Origin: Chionis minor
Taxonomy: Eukaryota; Chordata; Aves; Charadriiformes; Chionididae
Direction of reading: 5' to 3'
Length of the DNA stretch: 64,000 nt
Assembly: GCA_013398295.1 (NCBI GenBank)
Contig: VZSF01001145.1
Coordinates: forward strand, 470-64,469
A program made the position numbers and the translations under genes. How positions within the stretch are numbered: the stretch's first letter is position 1; each line of letters opens with the position of its first letter. The notes beneath the pieces were generated by a model that was not told the DNA's origin, made no database searches, and worked only from the letters and a program-made list of their open reading frames with translations. This document shows positions 1 through 13,513 of this stretch, piece by piece.

Positions 1-21
1 TTTTTTTTTTTTTTTTTTTTT
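1..21. repeat. T21 homopolymer at the window edge
   Basis: A run of 21 T at the left edge. It could be the poly(A) of a minus-strand retrocopy, but no A-addition signal or recognisable gene end follows, so I treat it as simple sequence. Confidence 0.8.
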
Positions 22-1460
22 AAAAACATGTGCTTGCACATTCATTTATAGATTGCTGCTGGTTTTTAAGGTAACATGAAGAATATGCATGGGGTGATGT
101 TACCGATATGCCTCCAGAATTGCTTGGCATAAATTACCGTGTTAATCTGAAGGTGATTTTTTTTTTTTCCTTCTCCCAGACATAAGGGTACAGAATGTCG
201 ATTCTGTTTATAAACATTATCATTTTGTAAGCAAACGAGACCAAAAGAAGGCTGCAAAGCAGAGAATGAGCCTGTTTACCATGTAGATATGAGTCAGTCT
301 GCTACGCTGCTTTGTTTTCCTCTTAAAAAATTAAATACAAAAGTCAGGATTTCATGCATAGTACCAATCTGGACAGAATAATGGCAGAAAACACTGTTAT
401 CAGCAGTGATTTTAAAAATTTCAGTTGTTGTAACTTAAATTAAATTTAATGTTACCTTATATTTTAATAACTGTTGTCCTTATCAGAAGAATGTTTGCTT
501 TTAGGCCACGATGGAGCAGCTAAAGATAATGATCCCTTTAGCCTCATTGAAAATAATGAGGCCTAATAAACTGAAGTGAATGTGTATTTTTTTCCCAGTG
601 AATTGAAATTAACTATCGTATTTGCGATGTACATATGTGTTTCAAGTGCATCGCGCTGATTCCTTCTCCTGGGTCTTAGGAGATGTAAATATTCTTATTT
701 AGCATTTGAGGCCCCTGGCAAGTAGCCTGATACCCTTATGAAAATATTTTAAATCTCATTATTATAGTCCTCTAGGAAGGGAACAAGAAAATAGTAAGAA
801 AAATAAAATCTATATTTAAATAATTTCATTTGTAGATTGAAATCCCATTGAGTAACACTTTAAAAATCTATATGTTTTCTAAATAAAAAGGGTTAAAAAG
901 CTCACTGTGAAGTACACCATGCTAGTGGAAAGATAATTGTCCAGTAGGTTTCTTTGTTCTGTGTTCTTATCTGTTTTATCTATTTTTAGCTGTACGTTGG
1001 TGAAGCAGGCATGTAAAATCAGCAGCCCAAACTGCTAACTTCAGTATATTTTATACTGTTGCTCTTTATTGACCCTCAAAGGCAGCAAGATTTCAGTGCT
1101 GGAAATCTGTAATGTTTGACAAATAATGTCCTCTTTGGTTTATTACGGTGTCAGCCATCCCCAGAATTAAGCTAGTGACAAAATATTTTGTCCACTTGCA
1201 ATGCACTCTAGTGGATTTCAAAACAAAATGAAACAAACAACTCCCTGCCCCCAACCTGCCACAGCTTTCCAGTCTGAACAAGAAATAGGTGTTTGTGGGG
1301 TGGCTGCAATTCATAAACAGATGGGAGAAATTGAGAGAGTCGAACTGTTCCCTCATTTTTGTCACTGTTAATGTAAAATAATACTTGGGATGTGAATGGA
1401 GTTTCTGTGTGTGTGTGTTTGATGCTATCGAGGGCATGGTGTGTTCTCTGCAAATGCAGC

Positions 1461-1486
1461 CACCACCCCCCCACCACCCCCCCCCC
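1461..1486. repeat. C-rich low-complexity tract
   Basis: This is a caccacc tract ending in ten C. On the minus strand it produces glycine- and tryptophan-rich chance frames. Confidence 0.9.
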
Positions 1487-3470
1487 AACATAGATCTAAT
1501 ATATCTCCATCAAGCGTTGTGTTGTTTCATTACTGAATTGGTAAATAAAATAGTGATAATCCTGAGAATTGCTGTAGTCGTGCTCAGTAGAAGAGTTTAG
1601 TCAATGAAACTACTATTTTGAAATGAAACTACTACAGTCACCTTTGTGAATTTTTCAGTTCAGTGTTGTCATACGTAGTTAAGGAGTAGCTGGAGCATGC
1701 AGCTTTTGAGCACACAGTCTACTACGTGTAAAAAGCTCGTCATCGTAAATATTGTATATGCTACGATACTTTTATCATAACATGGAGTTCCTGATAGTGC
1801 GGCAAAACAAATTGCAAGTGCCCTTATGTTTGTCGGTTTGGTTAGCTCTTGACTTGTCCTTCTGTATCATAAAGATAAATAGTACCTGCCCTTTGTTAAA
1901 AATGCCCGATGCTTCAATTTACTAACCTCTCTGTTTCTAAGAGTTATTGTTTTATTTACAATGTAAACAGAACAGTTGTGGTACTTAGCCAAAAGTGTGA
2001 TCCGAGAGATTAGGATTGGGCTGGCTACTGTGAAGTGTTATCATACGGATACAGTAGCGCACTTGCCAACGTTTTGAAAGGTAAAGTCAATCTCTCCTTA
2101 TCAAATAAGAACATCTACTGCAGATTAGTGACTAGGCTGAGTCGTCCCTTTTGGGGGAGAAAATTGACATTATCCCACAGTACCTGCTCACATGAATACC
2201 GTAAGAACGAAAAAAGCCGAACAAGCAACCAAAAAAACGAAACTTGTTTTACAAGTAAAAAGTTTGAACAGCAGTAAGTGTATGGAAAGGCACGGATTTA
2301 AATGCCTTTTAAGTAAAGATGTTGAGAAGTAACACGATCTTTTCTTTGCTTGTGTGAAATAGGACGCTTATTCAAAACCTAGCACGTATTTTGGGCTGTA
2401 ATTGCTTGTTGCCACTTTGTCTTTCTTTACTTGCCATGCATTTGTAATAACTACGTTTGGTGAAACTCACTAGAGAGGTTGACTACTTGTGTGTTAGGGA
2501 CCTGCCTTTAAGAGTAATATTTAGGTTTTCACCTCCCAGGCCAGCTGGGAACATTGATGAGGTGATACTCTCCAGCATGTGTCAAGCTTTCAAATCCCAT
2601 AGCAGTTGGCAGTATAGCAACACAGCAGCCTCATCTGAAGCTCCCTAACCTTCTGGCCCCGTAATTATTTATTTAGTGGGAGAGTAGCGATGGAGTTACA
2701 CTTTTAATACGTGTCCTAAAATTTAAGGTGAGGATAAAAGTTGTAGTACGTAGCCCTTTAGCCTTAGTTCCTCTGCCGCACATGCTTTCTCGCTTCCAGA
2801 CAGCGTAGCAACGGATTTACAGTTTGGGAAGACAGAAGTTCCCAGCTGTGTTTTTGGGTCTCTTTCTCCTCTGCTGCCTTGAGAGTAAAGATGATGATTC
2901 ATTTGAGTCTATGTATTGATCAGGAAAAGATAGCAAACATTCATTACAGAGAAATCTAAAATTAACATTTGCTGCTGAAGTGTAACCCTTGGCTCCCTCG
3001 CCAGTATTTCTGCGGGAAGACCGGAGAAGTGCAGCAGTGTTTCCAGTTGTGGTGGGCGTTTTAGGATCTCTGAGCTGTGATTACAATAGGATCTTTTCCA
3101 ATGCACAGTAATCCTCAGCCCATCTCCCCAAGCAATTAATGTGTTCAGAAGTGTTTCAGGAACGGCATTGAAGCGTTGACTGTTGGAAGCTGATGTATGA
3201 CCTTATGCGGCGGAATTGTGGGGAGGGGGAAGCAGAGTAAGAATCTCAAACTGTTGATGATGTGAAAAAGGGTGCTGTGTGCGTCGCTGGATTAGTCTTG
3301 TTTTAGGCGTTTGTGGGGCCCTCTGCCTTCATGTTCAGCTTTGGTTTGATGGTTGATACGAGTAAAAACTTAAAATTGTTTTGGAACCCGACCAGAGACC
3401 TATCTGGTTGCTTGAGGAATATGAGACAGTCCCGGGGCTTGTCTAATCTGTGCTGCCTTGTAGCCACTCT

Positions 3471-3625
3471 CTGTGGCCGTGCTGGGGACAGGGAGTATCT
3501 GGATTGCAGCGTGCCTCAGCTGCACCCTCCGGCCCTGCCTGCCACCAGCACCGGAGCCCAGGCCGGAGTTGGCATCGCTGCTCGCTCAGCTGGCGGAGAG
3601 CCAGCTACCCGAACTCGGGTCTTTA
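3471..3625. promoter_or_regulatory. CpG-enriched patch in intron 1
   Basis: About ten CpG in 150 bases, in surroundings that are AT-rich and poor in CpG. Several short frames cross it but none is recognisable. It is too small for a classical CpG island. It could be a regulatory element, a minor first exon or decayed repeat. Confidence 0.3.
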
Positions 3626-5338
3626 CCTCTATGGATGCTGCAGCAGGCAGCACCTTAAAAAAGGGAAAAAACAGTAATGAAATACAATTTTTTTTTTAAG
3701 AAGAAGCTCGCAAGGTAAAATTAAATTCCAAATAAAAAGAAAGCGCTCAAAAGAAACCTCACTGGTAAAACATCTCTATATTAGAGGAACAGGTTAATTA
3801 TTTTTTGATGTGCAAAACATAGTATGTTTGTATTTGCTTTAGTAGAGCAGTAGTTCAGGTTTTGAGGAAGGTGATTATAAATTAACTTGTCTCTTTATGA
3901 AATATTTTTGTCATTTCGTCTCAAACATACCATGTTTCCTGTGTTATTATTCCATTTACTAATTATCCAGTTTGTGTCTAATCAACATAATTGAAAATTG
4001 ACATTGTTTGAGTTATTCTCCCCACCCCCCTTGAACTAAACATTGCTAATGCTACGGCATGTTTCATGTTGGTATTTTTTTGGACCACTGTTGCTCATCT
4101 CTACAGCTTCATCTTTTATTATACCTGCCTTTTTCAAGGGGCTTTTGGAGGAACTTCCTTGCAGCGTACCTGCCAGGGTGGTCAGGCAGCCAGAAGGGCT
4201 TCTCTACAGCAAGTGGAACAAACTGGCCTCAAGGCTGGGGACGATTGTTCAGAGTAATTTTAAAGTTGAGGGTTTTTTTAATAGAAAGCTTTTTATTTCT
4301 GTTATATACGAAGGCTTTATAGCTCCAGTATTGAAACATGAGGTAATAAGGTTATATAATTTTGCTTTACGTTAGGTATTGTAAGGCATATTTTAATAGC
4401 TCACTTTACAGGTCAGTGGATGTCCCTTATCTGTGCCCGAATCACTTTCAGTGAGTTGTGTCACCACCGACAAAGTTACATAAGTCCGCAGTGAAAGTTG
4501 TTCGCGCTTTCTGACTCTGTATGGATGCCAGAACTCGCCACGTTACCCCTTCTCTCCTCGTAGTCTTTTCAGGGGAGCTCTGATGCCAGCTCACAAAAAA
4601 AGGAAGGAAGCAAGGAAACATTTCTTACTTGAGTCACAATTCCAAATCCCTGTATGCAGTCCAAATTTCTTATTGTTGGATGTGTGCTAACGGTCTTCCT
4701 GAACAGCCCCAGTATTTTTTGATAGATTCCATCTTCTGCTGTCGTACATGGACACACCCTGTGATAAGAGTGGTGAGAGGTCTGTCTCAGTGGGGTATGC
4801 TGGAAGCTTTGCAATTAGTTCTCATGCTGCCGTGCAGAATGTGACAAGAGCGTAGCTGTTCTGCTTTGCTGCCTTTTAAAGCGAGTGTTGCTTTTACCAC
4901 CTTCTGTGCTTGGTTGACATGTGACCTTCAGAAGCGAGAAATATCTGTAGTTGGGAAAGTCCGACGGGCTGCCCAGCGCTATACGCATTTACCGAAACGT
5001 GTCTGGTCTCATGCAAAAGGGATATAGGCCCTTGTCCACCTTGGACAGTCTGAACTGAGTCAAACCACACGTAAAGTAGGTAGTGGTTCAGGAAAGCTGA
5101 GTGCTAGGTGTACCAAAAGAGCGGTCCTGCTTTCTGTTTGCCTCATGTTGGAGCCTTGGAAAGCCAGGCTGACTGCTGCTGTTGCTGCCATGTGGTGGAT
5201 TGTCCCTCTCTCCCACCCTCCAAACATTGTGAATAGAAATTAGCCCCTGGCCACCTTCTGATAACAGCAAGAATGGTGAATCCAACTCTCCAAGGCTTCT
5301 CCCTGATGCATTGCCATCAAATTGTATTCCTTTCCTAT

Positions 5339-5456
5339 GGCCGGAGCGTACACGGTTTGCCATAAAGCCTTGTACCTGGCCGAGCAGAGGAACGGCCACT
5401 GTGCTGTCCTGCATCGTGCTCGTCCCGCGCGCTGAAGAAAGCCGGGAGAGAAGCGG
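5339..5456. promoter_or_regulatory. CpG-enriched patch in intron 1
   Basis: About thirteen CpG in 120 bases, including ccgcgcgc and gccggg. A minus-strand frame of 123 codons (5088-5459) crosses it and has no family motif. The function is open. Confidence 0.3.
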
Positions 5457-5753
5457 CACTGCAGGGTATTTTCATCATCTCCTGCTACACATACATTTTT
5501 TCGCTCTGCAGAATGTCATTGTGGCCCCTGGGTGAGTCAGAAGTTGGGAGAATGAGCCAGAAAGGAGCTATAGTAAGATGTGTGCTCTCCAGTCAGATTG
5601 GGCTGATCCACAGGAGGATTTGCAGGAAGGGAGCGCTGCCCCAGGCAGCTGTTAATCATACGTGTAGTCAGCGAGAGGTGCATCTAGGGGCTGACAGGCA
5701 GTAACGCCTTTGCCATTGGTGCAGATCCCAGTATCTTTAATTGCAGAATTTCT

Positions 5754-5805
5754 CTTGGCTTCCGTGGGATTTCTACCTGAATATGGATTTTCAGAATTAG
5801 CCCTC
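5754..5805 (+). repeat. Relic of an old amniote interspersed repeat
   Basis: The text ttggcttccgtgggatttct, then acctgaatatggattttcag aligns with a phrase common in reptile and bird repeats (gacttcaatgggagttttgcctgagtaagga...). About two thirds of bases seem to match. I cannot name the family. Confidence 0.35.
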
Positions 5806-7540
5806 TATTTTAAGCCAAACTGTCCAAAATTACTGTTGCTTCTTGCATATTTGCACCATGGCGCGCGCAATCCCTGTGAAGAAAACGTATGGCTTAGCAG
5901 AAACCGTGGTGTGGAGCACTTCAAAATTCCCAGATGAGTCAAATTTCATTAGATGGTTGCAGCCAGTTTGTCTCTTGCTTAGTATGTAGCTTTAGTCTTT
6001 GCAGACTCATGCAGGGCAAAAGTGTTTAGCAGAGATAACCACAAGCCAGTCTCCAAACTCTTAAACTGATATTTAAATATTTTTTCTCTTTAATGTGTTG
6101 TACCAGATATGTTAAACTGTTTATTTTCAACTAGATAATGAGCGTTTTCACATTTGTGGTCTACCAACCATCTTAATGCGTGTCTAGTGCTTCGCTGAAT
6201 AGTATTAATGTGTATCACAGCCTTTCTCACATTGTTGATTTTCCTGTTCATATAATCAACATTGCTGAGAAGTGATCTTTAGTAATTCAGTGATGTGCGC
6301 GTACGTTCCCATGCTGACTGGAACTGGCTAGCAAAGTCTTTCTCTATGGTAGTATACCATTTCTTGACTAACACGAGTCATTAAGATACTGACCACAGCC
6401 GCTGCAGCATTTTAGGATTTATTTTGTGTCCTCACCAAATTCTCTCCTGCGTGCTAAAAGTCCACCTCTGCTGGTTGTGCTCCTTTCCTAGACTGCCTTG
6501 TGCCAGGGTTACTGTCTTTCACTTCTGCTGCTGGCTTTTGGTGTGGGAAGTCTTGTTCGTTTTGGTTTGTTTGCATTAGCTTTCAGGATCCTTTAAGATG
6601 AAAAAAAATGTAGTACCAATTTTCAGTACCTCTGTAAACCAGTTACTGTCACTTAAAAGACTTGCTACCTTCACCCACAATCAAGTAGTTAATATTGCCG
6701 TTGCTTTATTTCCCGGTTCTGTCAAATTTTCGTTGACTTTTCAGCTCCTGCAAGACTGTCAAAGCCTATTTGAATTGTGTTGAATTTGCAGATAGTTCTT
6801 AATGTGGAATCTTTTGTTGTTATTCTAAAACTGAAGCGACTTCCTACATCTGCTCTGCTTGAGATTCGTGGTCAGCAGTTTAGCCACCAAAGCATTACTC
6901 CTTTGTGAACTTTGAACTCAGTGCAACCAGACAGCAGATTTTTATTTTGTATTTTTACAAGCAAAAGCAACATCTAAGAAAATAACCTTTTATCTGTGTA
7001 GAGCTTGGATGTATTTTAGCCACACCAGTCTAGATAAAAAGAATGTCTTGCATTTTTTAAAAGCTTGTGGGAGGAGGCTCACAATAGAGGCTCCATTGTA
7101 CTCTTAGTACTGAGCGTACAGGAAATCACAAATTAGCTATGACGAGAGTATTGCAGGGGAGTTTTAAGTTTACTTAATTCTCAAAGTATTGTATGGTTTT
7201 GAAAGGGTTTCACAATACATTGCCTTTCGGGTTTGCTTGTGTATGTTGTTTGTATTTGGCAGTTCAGCTCTGTTCAAGGCTTTCTCTTGCCATGTCTTTG
7301 CTCAAAAGGTTTCATGTTTTGAATCCTTGAATCCAGATGACTTTCCTTCTTACTGTAAATACAGAAGCATGCAAACACGCTTGGTATTTATCTCATGACC
7401 ACCCTGCAGCCATCTAAAATTTAAATCTAGCTTTATGTATTCAGCAGTGAGAACTATCTCCTTAAAGCAGGCAATAAAAAAGGATTTTAAGTAGGAATTT
7501 GGAGAACAGTAAGCTGCAGGCACAACTTTTCCTTCCCTAG

Positions 7541-7605
7541 CAGATTTTGATCCTGCAGGACGTTGAGTTACTCGGCTTCCAGTTGATATCGAGGGGAATT
7601 GGAGT
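7541..7605 (-). repeat. Relic of an old amniote interspersed repeat, reverse
   Basis: Read on the minus strand, the stretch ends in a form of caatgggagttgagcactcagcaccttgcaggatcaggcc, a phrase common to old turtle, crocodile and bird repeats. On the + strand this appears as gattttgatcctgcaggacg followed by ttgagttactcggcttccag. Short and decayed. Confidence 0.3.
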
Positions 7606-8783
7606 GGGCTTACAAATCCATGAGGTCGTGGCTGCATCCTGCGTACTAAGCCCAAGTTACTACAGCATAACCCTTTTGTTAAAATTTTGTCCAGAGATTG
7701 GTTTGGCTCAGGACCTGCAGTTGAGGAACGAGTTCTGTCACTCAGTTGAAAGAACTAGGATTAGGAGGACTCTCCAAAATCATGAATCTTATTTTCTTAG
7801 TCCTGTGAATAAAGTACAAAACAGTATATTGCATTGAGTTGGTAATTTAGAACCTGAAGTACTGTGAATATGGCAATTTTGCATTTGTTTTCATAACTTT
7901 GCTAGTATATTCCCTCTGGACTTGTTTTTAAGACTGTTAAATTGTGTTAGAATTTTTTTTTTTAAATTTATTTCCTGAGCTTTGTGGCTTTGTTTTCAAA
8001 AAAATACATATTAAAAAAAATCTGTTAAAAAATACATAAATAGAAAAATATTTTCTTATACCCAGAAAAAGTCAAAGGGGAAGAAAAAACCCCAAGAAAT
8101 TGAAAATAAAGTTTGGGTTTTTTGACTGTCTTGGGGATACTTATGGAAATGATGAATTTTTCAAAGTGTGGTTTACACAATTCTAGCAGCTATTGAAATG
8201 CCCTAAAGATTTATGGGCAGGATGGGATATTTTTGTGCAGGAAAAAAAGGATCTCAAAAATGATCTAATTCTCTCTCAGATTTTCAAAGAGAATTAGTAA
8301 AAATTAGTTTTCATTTTGGAAGGCTAATTCCAAAAGAACATCAAACGGTGATTATTTTTATAAATAGTAAATAACCTCATCTGTTATATCTAAGATTTCT
8401 TTGATCACAAAAGGGCATGGTGAAAGAAGCAGTCCATGAATAAGCCATGTGATACCTGGGAAACTGCTCACATTTAATTAAGAACAATTTTAAATCAAGT
8501 TATTTAAGCTAGTGCAAGCCTGTTTGAACTCCTGTTTCAGTGTAAACTAGGCTTATTTCACATTTGCATTAAGATATTTTGGAATCAGCAAAACCAAATG
8601 AAAGTGTAGTACTTTGCAACTGCTTTATATTGGACATTTGTGTTCTAGTTTACAAGCATACTGGAGCGTAAATACAACTTCTTTGTGTGGGATTCGTACC
8701 TCTCCGTAAAAGGAACTTCGCTGAAGCACCAGTGTTACAAAATGAATGTCCTACATGAGAACTGAATCACCTTCTTGAAGTCC

Positions 8784-8805
8784 TTTTTTTTTTTTTTTTT
8801 TTTTT
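8784..8805. repeat. T22 homopolymer
   Basis: An uninterrupted run of 22 T with no recognisable retrocopy beside it. Confidence 0.9.
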
Positions 8806-9758
8806 GTTATACAAGAAGTTTTCTCATAACTAAAAATCTTAGAGAAGTACTGAAGTAAAGAGCAGGGTAGCTGACTTTCAGGGCAAATTTGGTCTAATTA
8901 TTGAGAGGAGAATTGGAAGGGAGAGGGGAGCAGAGACAGCAGCGCTCGCAAATGTTCTGAGCGGCAGTGGAATGGCCCAGGTGATCTTGGTGGTCTCACA
9001 CTTGCAAGTAGCCTCAGGAGTGATCTGGGATAATTCACTCTCCCACCATGCCTTCAGTGCACGTAGTGGTGGTGAGGTTACCTGGGAAAGCACTCTGGGA
9101 CCTGTTGGAAATGGCACCGAATCAGAGTAGGATTCCGTTTTTAATGGTGCTCTGAGTAAGTGCTTGGTAGATCTTGTTTGCGTCTTGTTTTATCATGGGG
9201 AAGCGGCTTTGGGAGGCAGCGTGCTTTCAGTTGTCAGCTGAACTAAAGTAAATGCACGTAATACAAACACAACTGGTGGCTTGACTGAACACCACGCTGT
9301 ACAAAACATTCCGCTGTGATTGAAGGGCTGGCTTTTTTCAAATTAAAAATGTACTTTCCACCATTAAAGCTTTTCCTCTTTAAAGAGCAAAAAAACCCCC
9401 TCCTGTATATTTGAATCAGGAAGTTGTATTTCAACAATTAGCTTGACAGGACACGCATGCAAACAAAGCAGCAAAATGCTGTTAAGTAATGAGGCTGCAG
9501 CTCCGCGTGCTGTACATGGAAATATGGGGATGTTATGCTAGCGCTGAGTACTCTTGCTCCTGCTGAGGTATGAAGGCTTGGAGTGGAGATGTGATTGCGA
9601 GCTATTTTTACCTAACAGTTGAATTTCAGAAGAGAAGAAGGAAGGGATAATTTCTTTCAGTTTGAGTTTGCACATTGTACGACTATTAAAAACTTCAAGA
9701 CGACTGTTAAGTAAAGAGAGCTACTTGAAGTGCCAGATGGAAAAGAGCAAGAAAAGTG

Positions 9759-9779
9759 CCTTCTGTTTAAAACAGAAGG
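9759..9779. repeat. Perfect inverted repeat, 10-base arms
   Basis: The arms ccttctgttt and aaacagaagg flank a single central A. There is no associated gene feature. Confidence 0.8.
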
Positions 9780-9931
9780 GGGATTTTTAGCTCGTTTCTG
9801 TTTGGGGTCTTCTCCAGTCCACACAGTTGATGCGCCTGGCTATCTTCAGTGTTGCCGTTTCCGTTGTGGGGCCCATTCAGATATTAGATGCGCAGCGAAA
9901 TGTGTTTCTCTCTTGTTAATTGTATGACAGA

Positions 9932-10008
9932 ACGCAGGCTTCCGACGACGTCTTCGTCACATGGTACCAGGTCTGCATCACCGCATCGGGCTGCCTGGCT
10001 GAAATCGG
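9932..10008. promoter_or_regulatory. CpG-enriched patch with CRE-like core
   Basis: Eight or nine CpG in under 80 bases, with ccgacgacgtcttcgtcac at the centre. It holds gacgtc and a cgtca half site of the CREB/ATF type. No coding signal. Confidence 0.25.
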
Positions 10009-11157
10009 GATGGCACTTTTTTTAGTTCACATTGTCCAGTAAGTGCTCGTAGGGACGCTGCAAACATTTCTGCTATTCTAGAAATGCACTGGCTTTCTCA
10101 AAAGCTGTCCTGGTTTGTGAAATACGATACTGGCTGTTTGGTTTGGACCCGAGACCCCATAACTGATTCTCTTGCAGAGTAGTCAGTCATCTTAGTGCGT
10201 CCATTTTATGTGGATTCAGTTCAAGGCCTGTGTGAGTTTATACATAACTTAGAATAATTGGAAAATGTGAAAAATGTGGAGTATCCTTCAGTTGGCTAAA
10301 ATTTTAAAAGGGCGTTTTTTCCTGCCTGCATCTGGAAGTCAGCCAGGTGAAAGTTAACATTCCCACAATACCTTTTCTGTGGGATAATGGGCAAGTTCAG
10401 GGCAGCATTCTTTCTTTCATTTCTATAAACAGACTGTGCTGGCCAAGGCTATGGGAGAAGTGTTGCTGAACATGAAATTGTTGCTGTTTGCTCTCAGTTG
10501 TTGCTCTGTTGACAATGATTTTTATTTTTTTTTTTATTTTGTTATTGTTCTCCTGTTTATATTTAAATAACATGGAGTCTTCTGCTCTGTTACCATTTAG
10601 GATCTTGCCCAAGGCAGTGCTGTATGAAAAATCAATGCACTCTACAGATGATTTCATACGTGGTAGTGAAATGATGTAGCTAGTACAAAACTAACTCTCA
10701 GAAGCTTCCAAAAAGTAGAAAGGTTTGTAGAACAGTAGAGTCTCTTTGACAATAGATGAAAAGAGGTGAAGGTCTGAGAAGCTGAACTGACCTTTCATCT
10801 TACTCAGTTTTGCCACCCCCGGTCTTTCCAAAATGTAGCAGGAGTAAATTGTCAGGGAAGCATGGAGCTGGGTGTGCAGGTACTGTCTGCTCTGGGACAG
10901 GCTGACAGCTCTCAGTTGCTGCTGATGTTTTGAGTAGGGGTAATTTTTAGAATCTTAAAGATTGATAGGAATTTATCAAAATACATTTTTCCCTGTCAGA
11001 ATTCATATCTTTATACTTTCAGAGTTGCTGAACAGTTTATGTACTGCAGAGGTTATAGCAAAGTGCATAACTTTGCATATAGAGTTTTATCAATTAGGAA
11101 TATTCAGTGTGTCTTTAGAGCATATATGTTTTTTTTTAAAATGTTTTTTGTTTTTAG

Positions 11158-11316
11158 GAACCCAAACAGGAATTTAGTGTGTACTGCCTCAAAGTGGTAT
11201 TTCATGTATGAAGAACTCCGCAGAAATCATGGCCCCTCCACCCAGATGAATTACTGTTTTTCAGCTTCTGCAAAAGCTATGGTCGTGCTGGGTCAGTTAG
11301 TTGTGGCCAACCTGAG
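11158..11316 (+). other. Splice-flanked open block, possible cassette exon
   Basis: The acceptor-like tgtttttag and donor-like ctgag/gtaaag enclose 159 bases (phase 2 in and out, 52 whole codons) that stay open on the + strand. It reads NPNRNLVCTASKWYFMYEEL and then RRNHGPSTQMNYCFSASAKA before ending VVANLR. I recognise no family. The symmetric phase would let it be included without shifting the frame only if it sat between phase-2 exons, which CTBP1 exon 2 (phase 1) is not. A chance origin is quite possible. Confidence 0.2.
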
Positions 11317-13513
11317 GTAAAGGTAGTCAGAAACAAAGAATTTCAGAGATGCTAAATGTTTACAGTTTTCTTGGGCTGTGATATAAGCACTGCCCTTACT
11401 AAAAAATCATCTTAGTGACTTAAGAGCTCTTCAACTTAGGTCTTCTCTACCCATTGGTTTGTGTGGTGTGGTTTTTTTTGGTTTTTTTATTAGATGGCAA
11501 GATATTTCCTTTTAAATACAAGGGGTTTGTTATTAATGCTTCTTTAAAAGGACAGCAAGCAACAGTGATATCTAAAAATTGAATTCTTAGTGAATTATGA
11601 ATTGACGGAGGAAGAAAGTCTGGTGAAACCCTTAATCTTTCATGCTATCTGGATAAGCTGGGACATGGCTATATAATTGTTCCCTTTTATCTGCTGATGT
11701 CACTGAGGTCCCTACAGAGACTGAAGCTAGTAAATGAACCTAAAAATAATTTCATGTAAACTTTGCACTTTTCCATGTGTGTAGGCCCATTGTCACTTAA
11801 TCTGTATGTTCCCATAAGTATGAAGTCTGTAGGATGGGTACAGGCACTTGTAATTTTCTGTTCTGTATTCATGCAGAATGCAGCAAACCACTAAAATTCA
11901 AATGCACTAAAATGCGTTAATGGTGGGATTTCCAGCTTCCAGTTCTGTGACCATAATTTTTCATCCATTTTAAATCTCTAATGACTTTTAATATGTTTTC
12001 AAGAACTAAATAGGAAGAAAAGCACTGTTGCTTACTTGATGAAATAAAGACAAATTAAGAAACAGAAATTTATTGTCCTGTCTTCGCTTTGTATTCATTT
12101 AGAACACAGGTTTTATGGACCTTTCAGTTGGAAGATACTTATTTTTTTCTAGGTTTTAAAGAACAAATGCACAAACTGCTGGTTTTATTGCATGTAAATG
12201 TCAGTATCTTGGAACAGTCTATATTTAGATCTGTAGCATTCTTTTCTATTCAATATTTCTAAACTACCTTGCTTAAATCAAGTCTTTTTTTCCACGTAGA
12301 AATGCATACATGTGTGGACCACATATATATGACGTGATTTTCTGTGTGAACTTCTAATTTTTTTGCTGTGGTACAGGAAGCAGTAGCATCTTTTTATCAA
12401 TTGTGAAGTTGAAGTCACTCATACACATAGAAAATCTTAATTACATCAGATATGTGTGTGCACATCATTATGTGAGCTGCTTGTGTGCAGATAGATACAC
12501 ATCTACTCATTCCTAATGCGCTTGATTTTGCAACTAACACTCAAATAGCGGGCTGCCTTACTCTGCAAGCAGCTCTGCTGACTGATTGCAGAACCCCAGC
12601 GCAACTCAGTGTGAGGAAGGAACAAAGCAAGACCTTCTTAGATAAAGACAAAAAATAAAATCCAAATGAAAGATGTGCACTGAATAGTAACTTGCGCTTT
12701 CGTGTCTACCAACTGTGAAACCTCCCTAAGAATTGCTACTACTGTAGAGTGTTCCCTCCTTCTTAATAGAGGTGTTCTGTATCCTGTTTTTCTTGTTGAC
12801 TAGGGAATGACAGCTTTTAGAAGTATTGTAATGATGAAGTGCCATTAGCTGTGTACCATTCACGTCTTAAATTGCATCCTTTGTTGTGTTCTTTGCTACT
12901 CTTGTAAAACAGTTGGGTATGGTCAGGATCTTGATTTCCAGCACTTCTGCTTTCTTTTTATTTTCCTGTTTTGTAGTTTATTCCGTTTTTTGTTGAATTA
13001 TATGTATTTCTGTGATCAGTTGGCATGGAAACATGGCTCCTTTATAGGCCAATTGCTTTTAGCATTAATTTGCAGGTACTTGTTTTTGAATGTGAAAATG
13101 GAAATCATTTATGTTCTTCATCATTCCCCGTCGTTAATACTTGCATACTTTCCAATGCAATGTAAATTATCTTTCCTTCTGTCTTAGAGGGGAAAATGTA
13201 TTTTTTTTTTTAGAGGGGGGGGAAATACTCTGCATCACGTGCACTATGTTAAGAAGACAGTACTTTGTATAAAAATTAATTTTTACACCGAGAACTCAAC
13301 AGAATCAGTGAAACAGACTAGTGTCAAAACTTAGTTTAAGCCCAGAAAGCATGTAGTGCTTTTCAATAATGCAGAGTTGCACCACTCAATTTCTTTTATT
13401 AATGTATTTATTGATGCTACCCTTTTTTTTTTTATGTGAAGAGCACCCTGTTTTCTTGTAGGGGTTTGATGAATTTCACTTGAACGCTGGAGTTTTGCTT
13501 TGATCAGTACTGA

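Noticed and set aside
3313..3699. 128-codon + strand frame with two overlapping frames in the CpG patch
   Set aside because: All three frames are open because the patch is GC-rich; none shows a motif or splice context that favours it.
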